A stretch of DNA of 64,000 bases from Armigeres subalbatus (Eukaryota > Arthropoda > Insecta > Diptera > Culicidae). Under the pieces are notes generated by a model. It searched no databases and was not told the DNA's origin. It saw nothing but the letters and a program-made list of their open reading frames with translations. This document shows positions 56,497 to 64,000 of the stretch, one piece after another (position 1 is the stretch's first letter; each line of letters opens with the position of its first letter). Made by a program: the position numbers and the translations under genes. The DNA lies in assembly GCF_024139115.2 (NCBI RefSeq), contig NC_085141.1, positions 37,020,120-37,084,119 of the forward strand. The letters run 5' to 3'.

Positions 56497-56774
56497 ATGG
56501 CAGCAATTCAAAACAAGTTCTCAAAATGTGTAAGTACATTGTAAATTGTGTATTTAGGCAATACTAACTTCTCTGTTTCTTCCTTTAGATTCTATGCGAC
56601 ACGTTAGACCCGGTTTTCGTCGACGGTGGTGCCATAGAAGTCCGGATCGTAAATACTCCATTCCGATTTTTTCGCATCGTAAAGGGTGCTCTCGCCGCAG
56701 GAAGCACATTACTTCGGTTAAGTAAACATATTCGGCTATGTAGCTGGCCGGACAAATTCCGGACAACATTGTAG
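56497..56774 (+). CDS. Possible two-exon mini-gene, 72 aa
   Basis: Exon 1 56497-56529 (MAAIQNKFSKC), intron 56530-56588 (59 nt, GTAAGT..CTTTAG), exon 2 56589-56774, open to TAG. Exon 2 reads ILCDTLDPVFVDGGAIEV and onward, with balanced composition. Another frame of exon 2 (MRHVRPGFRRRW..) is open for about 43 codons, so the frame choice is not certain. No family recognised. It may be the start of a larger decayed gene continuing to 58050. Confidence 0.35.
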
Positions 56775-58056
56775 CGGAAACAAGGGAAAGTGGTGTACAT
56801 CAACTATTCCACCCGAAAAATAGGAATTAACTGCAAACAAGTGATCCGACAATCCGTCAGTGAGGTAACGCGAGTGGCCACAGAAACATCACCGGAACCA
56901 GCTTCCGACGTGCCATATAAAAGTAATAAACCATCAATCAGTTGAAAACGACGTGATTGTGGCAGACAACGATAGTGAAGGAACAAAAAGTTCCGACAGA
57001 AGTTGAAAATGCCAGAAAAATGCCTTCGGGCCCCTTCCCCTTAATATCAAAAAATCCAAGTCCAGCGTCGCTCCAACTACGGAAACGGTAGAAGTGCCGA
57101 CAACTAAACTTAACCAAGGCGGTAATAAGCTTAAGGAAATGTTGCTTGCGTTAAGACTCCTCATACTGAACACCGGCCCTGGCGGACAGCAGCGACTCAC
57201 GCGACTACACCATCAGTGCTTCTCAACAGGCATACCACCACCGACACTATCCATGGCCGGTAATACAGTCGATTCTAGAAGATGCGTCACCTGTATCTAA
57301 TGGCATCGCTAGCGTCCTTCTGCTACAAAATGAGAGGATCAAGGTCATACTGCATGATCATTGGCGATCATCTGACATTCGCAGGGAAAACGGAACATGA
57401 AGAGACAGCAACAGTTGCAGCTTACGCAAAAGCCTCCAGACAAGGATTCAGGATTGAACGAAGGTAAACCAGATACTATATTTTTTTATTCATGTTTTTG
57501 TGTTTCTGATGAATCGCATTGTTGCCTATTCAGATTACTAGAAAATACGATGTATTTTACGTAATATCATATGAAATGAAAGTAATATGAATGAATCTTG
57601 ATATCAAGAAACTCTATAATGTCATTAAGCTTCGAATCTGAATATAGGCTATTGAAGTAGTTGCAGTTTGATGTATTTATATTCCCAAGCAACCAGAAGT
57701 TCGGATAAGAAGGGCTATTTTGGCTTAATCAGCTCTCATTTTAAGTAATTTTTTGTATGTAACGGAACTTTAAGTGAACTTTAAAGTTTCGTTAAGGATG
57801 CTTGGAACTTGATGTGAACCATAGTGAACCAATTAGTTCGGTTAAGAGTAAATTTAAGTAAAATCTGAACTTCTGGTTGCTTGGGTTATTTCTTCAATTT
57901 TAGCTTCCGGATGTTTCGATATTCAGCCGTGTGCTAGGCAGGCGTAGTTCAAACAAACCGCTTCACATCGCAGAACAGAAGAAGGACAAGCACTTTCCGC
58001 TATCGGCATGGCACTGAACTGGCGGTTTTCCAGTGGATCTGAAGAGCACTATAGGT
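56775..58056 (+). pseudogene. Decayed coding-like region, identity unknown
   Basis: Non-repetitive, near 48% GC to 57467, with fragments such as TTKLNQGGNKLKEMLLALR and, in another frame, ILEDASPVSNGIASVLLLQ. Stops break every frame. Donor-like GAAG|GTAAAC (57464) and ATAG|GTATGT (58053) suggest lost exons. A MITE (57684-57885) lies between them. Confidence 0.3.
57684..57885. mobile_element. 202-bp MITE, CCCAAGCAACCAGAAGTTC ends
   Basis: Perfect inverted ends CCCAAGCAACCAGAAGTTC and GAACTTCTGGTTGCTTGGG. Full-length copy of the family found broken inside the LTR elements at 8094 and 11188. Confidence 0.88.
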
Positions 58057-58215
58057 ATGTAAGAACTATTTTTTCATATAGTTATTATTCAGCTAGCAAC
58101 CATAGGTCTGTAGAATTGAATTGGCATATTTCGTTGAATTGAATGTGTTTTTGGCACGATAGCCAAAGTTGTATTTTATACTTCACATCTTCATCACTTC
58201 ATTTTCATTCCCAAG

Positions 58216-60200
58216 AGAATTATGTAGCGATTCCGGCGGGATTCCTTTCGCGATTCCAACGGGAATCTTTTCGAAATTCAGACGGGATTCCTACGGCAAT
58301 CCTTTCGAAATTCCTACGGCAATTCTTTCGGAATTCCGATGGGAATCCTTTCGGTATCCCCAAGGGAATTTTAGGATTCTAGAGAGAATCCTTTCGGGAT
58401 TCTGAAGAGAATCCTTTCGTGTTTCTGCAGAGAATCCTTTCGGAATTTTGAAGAGATTTACTTTGGAATCCCGGAAGGATTCCCCTTGGAATACCGGAAG
58501 TATTTCCTTTGAATATTGGGAGTATTTCCTTTGGAATATCAGAAGGAATCACGGAACGATTCCCTTAGGAATCACGGAACGATTCCCTTAGGAATCACGG
58601 AACGATTCCCTTTGGAATCCCGGATAGATTCCCTTTGGAATCCCGGAAGGATTCCCTTTGGAATCCCGGAAGGATTCCCTTTGGAATCCCGGAAGGATTC
58701 CCGTTGGAATCCCGGAAAGATTCCCGTTGGAATCCCGGAAGGATTTCCTTTGGAATCCCGGAAGGATTCCCTTTGGAATCCCAGAAGGATTCCCTTTGGA
58801 ATCCCGGAAGGATTCCCGTTGGAATCCCGGAAGGATTCCCGTTGGAATCCCGGAAGGATTCCCTTTGGAATCCCTGAAGGATTCCCTTTGGAATCCCGAA
58901 AAGTTTCCCTTTGGAATCCCGAAAAGTTTCCCTTTGGAATCCCGAAAATTTCCCTTTGGAATCCCGAAAGGATTCCCTTTGGAATTCCGAAAGGATTCCC
59001 TTTGGAATCCCGAAAGGATTCCCTTTGGAGTTCCGAAAGGATTCCCTTTGGAATCTCGAAAGGATTCCTTTTGGAATCCCGAAAGGATTCCTTTTGGAAT
59101 ACCGAAAGAATTATCTTTGGAATCCCGAAAGGATTTCCTTTGAAATCCCGAAAGGATTCCCTTTGGAATACCGGAAAGTTTTCCTTTGAAATCCCGAAAG
59201 GATTCCCTTTGGAATCCCGAAAGTATTCCCTTTGCAATTCCGAAAAGTTTCCCTTTGGAATCCCGAAAAGATTCCTTTTGAAATCCCGAAAGGATTCCCT
59301 TTGGAATCCCGGAAGGATTCCTTCTGGAGTTCCGAAAGGATTCCCTTTGGAATCCCGAAAAGTTTCCCTTTGGAATCCCGAAAGGATTCCCTTTGGAATT
59401 CCGAATAGTTTCCCTTTGGAATCCCGAAAGGATTCCCTTTGGAATCCCGAAAGGATTCCCTTTGGAATCCCGAAAGGATTCCCTTTGGAATCCCGAAAGG
59501 ATTCCCTTTGGAATTCCGAAAGGATTCCCTTTGGAATCCCGAAAGTATTCCCTTTGCAATCCCGAAAAGTTTCCCTTTGGAATCCCGAAAAGATTCCCTT
59601 TGAAATCCCGAAAGGATTCCCTTTGGAATCCCGAAAGTATTCCCTTTGGAATCCCGAAAGGATTCCCTCTGGAGTTCCGAAAGGATTCCCTTTGGAATCC
59701 CGAAAAGTTTCCCTTTGGAATCCCGAAAGGATTCCCTTTGGAATCCCGAAAAGTTTCCCTTTGGAATCCCGAAAGGATTCCCTTTGGAATCCCGAAAGGA
59801 TTCCCTTTGGAATCCCGAAAGGATTCCCTTTGGAATCCCGAAAGGATTCCCTTTGGAATCCCGAAAGGATTCCCTTTGGAATCCCGAAAGGATTCCCTTT
59901 GGAATCCCGAAAGGATTGCCTTTGGAATCCCGAAAGGATTCCCTTTGGAGTCCCGAAAGGATTCCCTTTGGAATCCTGAAGAATTGTTTTTGAAGTCCTA
60001 GACTTTTTGGGATTTTTAGAACTGCCTTCGGAATATCCACAAAATTTTTTAATCAGGGAATCCCAGCATGAACTTCTAAGAAGGATTCCCTAAGTATCCC
60101 AAAGGATTCCATTGCTCCAGAATCCACCTTGGACTCTAGACTCTAATAAATTACCTATAAACTTTCAAAAGGATTTCCTTCGGGATCCCAGACGGATTAC
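58216..60200. repeat. 23-bp satellite, fold-back at its left end
   Basis: Unit GGAATCCCGAAAGGATTCCC plus TTT (23 bp), about 65 clear copies from 58480 to 60000, then decay. The first 250 bp (58216-58465) read in the opposite sense (CGGGATTCCTTTCG). The left copies carry CGGAAGG, the right copies CGAAAGG, so two sub-arrays can be told apart near 58880. Frames up to 487 codons plus and 323 minus are artefacts: 23 is not a multiple of three and all frames lack stops. Confidence 0.92.
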
Positions 60201-60477
60201 GTTAATCAATCCAATAAAGATTTCCTGTGATTTACTTATGAATTCTAAACTTTTTTATTATTTCAGCGTCTGAATAGACCACCGACTTCCGTGCCACTTA
60301 TGTCGTTAAGTTGTGTGTGGCTTGCTTGTTTCGAGTAAGAAGCTGCTTAGCTTTTGCCACGCCATTTCACAGGCCAACTTGGGACAACGATCGTGTTCAC
60401 GATTACTCTTGCCCCACGCCTTTACGGTTAATTGATGCGGATAACCGATGAGGACAACAATCATACGGGTTACTCCT
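60201..60477 (+). other. Exon-like segment after TTTCAG
   Basis: TTATTATTTCAG at about 60265 precedes non-repetitive, 50% GC sequence (CGTCTGAATAGACCACCGAC) to about 60470. It looks like an exon of the decayed gene begun near 56.5 kb, but frames are broken. Confidence 0.3.
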
Positions 60478-60478
60478 A

Positions 60479-61874
60479 CACAGAAAGAAAAATCAATAAT
60501 AAAATTAAGAAAATCGTTGGTTAAAATAAAAAGTTGCGTTGGTTCTTTTTCGTAGAGAGTTGCTTCTGTTCAAAATAAAAGTATGAAAACTTTTATTACA
60601 CCCATGCTTCAAAAATCGCATGCTGCCCTGAAATCAAAAGTTTGGACATTCAAAATGAAACTTTACATCTGTCAAATCAAAAAAGTCACATTATGGAAAA
60701 CTAGAGTATAGAATATTTTCATCCAGAAATGAAACTTCGAATTCCCCGAAATAGAAACCCCTTCCTTTAGCATCTACTCATCTTTTCCTTTCTAATTCAA
60801 TCAATTGTATAGTTCAGTTTTTATTTTGTTACTTAAACATTATATTTCTTTTATTTAACAATGGGTCACGGAGATGTCACACTACAATCTTTGGCGAGAT
60901 TTGGCTAAAATCCGGCGAGCTACTGGTGCAGCAACGCCCACAAGGGTGCATATCGTCGTCATCTTGACATTGTGGCATGGATTATTGCTGGTCAGGTACA
61001 TTAAATCATGCAGTTTATCTGTAAATACAAATAAAAAACTTATTTAAATTTCATGAATTGAACCAAGGTGTGTCCTAATTTAAATCAACTAAGGTGCCAC
61101 TTAGATCCACGTAATTCAGGGAACCGTTTTGTGGAAAGTAGCACACCGGTCTACTGTTTAATTTGGTCGTAGGAATTGTTATTTTTTATACGCTGTTTAA
61201 AATATATATGACCTACCTGGCGTCAATCCGTGTGATGGCAGTCGACGAATTTTTCAGCATAAATGAAGGGAGCTGGGCTGTCCCAGGAAGGAATTTTCTC
61301 TTGGGAACTAACCCTAAAACATGCGATATCTCTTTACCGGCAAAAGTATTTATTTACTGTTTCCAATTAAAACGCACTCTTTTATGAAGCATTTTAAATC
61401 CGATGATCGGTGATCGTAGAACCGTGAGGTAGAACCTAGAAAAGAAAACGTTCGTTGCATATGTATATTATATCGGCAAAGTCGCAAATAAATCAAGATG
61501 CAGTATTTATAATGAGCTAATAAATTACCTAGTTGTTGAAATTGGCGGAGTCAGCAGGCAAACTTTATTCCAGAAGTCCAATTTATTTACGGTTGACGAA
61601 AGGTCGGCTCAATCCGTCACCAAGAAATCACGCACAATAACTGACACCGGCAAAAAAAAGAAGAGTAATTCTAAATGGATGGTTCAACAGTTTTACAATG
61701 TTTGCGTTAAAAGGAAAAACTTTTATTTATGCAAAATGATTTGTTTCGAAACACTTTCAATGCTAAAGCATAATTTTTGCGTTAATCAATCCTACTTTTA
61801 TTTCAAACAAAATCAAACGCTTTTTAAATCAAAAAGGCAAAATAATTATTAGAACAATGTTTGTTTTTTCTGTG
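60479..61874. mobile_element. 1.4-kb element with CACAGAAA termini
   Basis: CACAGAAAGAAAAATCAA at the left and TGTTTGTTTTTTCTGTG at the right, TA on both sides. Short imperfect inverted ends, no transposase. Inside, 60880-60990 is GC-richer and exon-like but carries no clear frame. Confidence 0.55.
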
Positions 61875-61891
61875 TAATAACAACCACTGCT

Positions 61892-62046
61892 TATAGCCTA
61901 TTTAGGTTACGCCATTTAAATACCATATAAGTTATCGAGTTAAATATTGGAAAGAAAATTGAATATAGGGGTATGGGGATTGGTATCAAGTTACTCTTCA
62001 TCATCATATTTATTATCTTAAATGGCGTAATCTGAATAGGCTATTA
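61892..62046. mobile_element. 155-bp MITE
   Basis: TATAGCCTATTTAGGTTACG and its partner CTGAATAGGCTATTA, with GCCATTTAA and TTAAATGGC inside, are inverted copies with few mismatches. Confidence 0.7.
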
Positions 62047-62595
62047 GACTTCCAGTACGAATAATGTCAGTTGATTGTGAATGATGGTCAGCGACAGTAA
62101 AAATGTTTCAAATGAATGACACAATACCGCTGAAACCGCGGAAACAACCTGATCTATTGGCATAAAATTAATTTTCTTCATTCAACTTCTGTATACAGTC
62201 TATATTCTATAGTTTATAGAAAAAAATAAGAACAAATAAATATTGTATGTGTAATATCAATAAAAATAAAGTTAGAAATGATTAATAAACCGAAAAGACC
62301 AACGTCGAGAACCTACATGCATCGGACGATTTTACATCACATTGATTTACATCGCTTCGATTACGTAGCTTTATTTATTACATCGACAGAAATTACATCG
62401 TTTCTGTTTATTACACAGCCAGCTCTCGAGTACATCGTGCAGTGTAATTTTCAACAACCGACGGATTTAGCTGGTTGCAGCGATTTCGATGTAATATTCA
62501 ACAACTTTTTTTGCTGTGTAAGATTAACTAATTTAACCAATTTAAAGTTTAAATTTAGCATGGTGTGCTACGATCACACCTAACAAAAAGTCTAT

Positions 62596-62722
62596 ACCCC
62601 CTCCTTTATGTGGGTTCTCCTAGCGGGTGTTTATTAACGCACCACATAAAGTTTATTTGTAAATTTTTTTAGATTTTTGCTAATTAGGTAAATAAAAATG
62701 TGTGGATTTTTATTAGTGTACG
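62596..62722. mobile_element. Fragment of the TA-target MITE family
   Basis: Matches the right half of 38298-38537 (TATGTGGGTTCTCCTA... AAATGTGTGGATTTTTATTA). Left half missing. Confidence 0.75.
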
Positions 62723-62754
62723 TAATATTTAAACACCCACTGTGCCAGCAAAGT

Positions 62755-62945
62755 ACTCTTTAATGGGTAAAAAAGTACCCATTATGAAGTTAAATAGTTC
62801 AACTCATTAAAAGAGTAAACAGCGTTTACTCATTAATGAGTAAAAGGCCTCTACGTCAAATTCCGGGGTATTTTTTACCCATTATTGAAAAAAATGTTTT
62901 TGCCGTAATGGGTATTTTTTACTCTTCTTTATGTTTAGGAAGCCA
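62755..62945. repeat. Loose inverted repeat of AATGGGTAAAAAAGTACCC
   Basis: AGTACTCTTTAATGGGTAAA, GAGTAAACAGCGTTTACTC and, at the right end, AATGGGTATTTTTTACTC give several pairing options. MITE-like, low certainty. Confidence 0.4.
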
Positions 62946-63130
62946 TTTGAAGTTTAGTATGATATACAAACAAATGACATAATTACGAGGAATCAATGAA
63001 ATAACGAATAAACAGAATTGTTCTTTATTTTTTCATATTTCAAAACAAATAATTTACAAGCTTCGCTTCGTATCACATCGTTATCAAAATGGATGTATGG
63101 GCTCAACAGGTACACAAGAAGGTGTAGGAA

Positions 63131-63352
63131 TGTTGGATGTGCTACATGAATCCCCCAATACTACTATAATGACACTGAATAATATATTCTGGTAACACTG
63201 TATGTAATTAATGTCAAATGTAACTTGAACTCGAAATAATTAAAACGTGCTTTTTTGTTTTCTTCAAGTCTCGCGTATTACTCGGATTATTCATTCCTTT
63301 TCCGCTGGTTTCGACCACGTTTCGCGTTCTCTGTTGTCTCCAAGGCCCAACA
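63131..63352 (+). repeat. 5' LTR of a second copia element
   Basis: Starts TGTTGGATGTGC and ends GGCCCAACA, 222 bp. Identified by position before a copia primer site and gag; its 3' partner lies outside the window. Confidence 0.78.
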
Positions 63353-63372
63353 GGTTATAGGCCCAGGGTGCC
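63353..63372 (+). promoter_or_regulatory. Primer site, half initiator tRNA-Met
   Basis: GGTTATAGGCCCAGGGTGCC directly follows the LTR. One change (A for G) from the GGTTATGGGCCCAG core that pairs with the initiator tRNA-Met anticodon arm. Confidence 0.75.
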
Positions 63373-63470
63373 GGAAGTGGAATAGTGTCCAAGTTCGAGA
63401 ATCGAGAATAACTGTCCCGGGAGGTGCAAGGTCGGGAAAGTGCCGGTAGTTTCGTTCCGGAGAAAACAAA

Positions 63471-64000
63471 ATGGCGGATGCATTTAAAGTGGTGTTCCCC
63501 AAACTCACGAGTGGCAATTATGCATCGTGGAAGTTTCGGATGAAATCGTTGCTCGAACGCGAAGAGCTTTGGGAGGTTATTAACACAGTGAAGCCGGATG
63601 ATGCCGATGACGATTATGAAGAGTGGAAGAAGAGTGACACTAAAGCTCGAGCGACCATCGCTTTGTTTATCGATGACAGTCAACTTCGTTTTGTTAAGAA
63701 AGCGGAAACCGCGAGTGACATATGGCAAAAATCTAAAAAGCTTTCATGAAAAGGCATCCATCGGTACGCAAGCTATGCTTTTACAGAAATTATGCGCGAT
63801 CAATCTGTGTGAAGGGGGTGCCGTCGAAAAGCATCTTGAAGATGTTGAAAATTTGGTGGAACGACTTGATAATGCGGGTGTCGAGCTGAGTGAGCAACTG
63901 CGGGTTATTATGGTGCTACGCAGTTTGCCTTCCTCGTTCAGCAGCTTTGTTACATCGCTGGAGAATCGTCCTCCAGAGGATCTCACCATGGATTTGGTGG
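63471..64000 (+). pseudogene. Copia Gag, frameshifted and cut by window end
   Basis: MADAFKVVFPKLTSGNYASW at 63471 matches the start of copia-type Gag (compare NASNYENW in the element at 45091). After IWQKS the frame fails: one extra A in the A-run near 63730-63737 shifts it. SFHEKASIGTQAMLLQKLC and RVIMVLRSLPSSF are read in another frame up to the window edge. LTR, primer site and gag have normal spacing, so the element may be otherwise full length. Confidence 0.85.

Noticed and set aside
58516..59979. 487-aa repeat protein as a real gene
   Set aside because: All frames of the 23-bp unit are open; no start context, introns or non-repeat ends support it.

Overview
This window looks like intergenic, repeat-saturated DNA from a culicine mosquito, most likely Aedes. 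The evidence is two tRNA-derived SINEs that I recognise as the Feilai type of Aedes aegypti, insect Ty1/copia, Jockey-clade and RTE-like retrotransposons, dozens of short inverted-repeat elements (MITEs), introns of about 60 nt, and an AT-rich background. Nothing bacterial or viral is present.

Layout. 1-2.4 kb: decayed RTE-like LINE, minus strand. 2.5-6.7 kb: MITEs and hairpins. 6.77-12.96 kb: a 3.1-kb segment present twice in direct tandem. Each copy holds a palindromic MITE and a complete small non-autonomous LTR element with 145-bp LTRs, a tRNA-Arg primer site, a polypurine tract, a 5-bp target duplication and eight 51-bp repeats. 13.1-20.8 kb: Jockey-clade LINE on the minus strand (ORF1 with a PHD finger, ORF2 with endonuclease and RT), broken by an 883-bp transposon and by about 2.2 kb of other DNA. 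22.0-25.0 kb: fold-back array of 24-bp repeats with 47-bp terminal inverted repeats. 25.1-26.3 kb: palindromic MITE split by a second copy of the 883-bp family. 26.6-29.5 kb: two SINEs and unrecognised DNA. 29.9-30.5 kb: an intact minus-strand ORF of unknown function. 31.2-32.0 kb: nested MITEs. 33.6-34.9 kb: an unprocessed TAF5 pseudogene. 35.5-37.5 kb: an 11-bp AT satellite. 37.6-41.3 kb: second fold-back array. 41.7 kb: an RpS24 pseudogene. 42.6-53.2 kb: a nest in which an outer inverted-repeat element contains a MITE and an 8.6-kb element with an 8-bp target duplication; that inner element contains a fold-back array, which contains a young copia element, which contains another MITE. 54.7-55.9 kb: a five-exon gene on the minus strand that appears only after its four tiny introns are removed. 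56.5-56.8 kb: a possible two-exon mini-gene. 58.2-60.2 kb: 23-bp satellite. 60.5-62.7 kb: MITEs. 63.1 kb to the end: 5' LTR and gag of a second copia element.

Few genes here serve the host. The two credible ones are the 219-aa ORF at 29.9 kb and the five-exon gene at 54.7-55.9 kb, and I cannot assign a function to either. The main stories are the nested transposition history, which target duplications let one order, and the fact that all the minisatellite arrays change orientation, so that they fold back on themselves.
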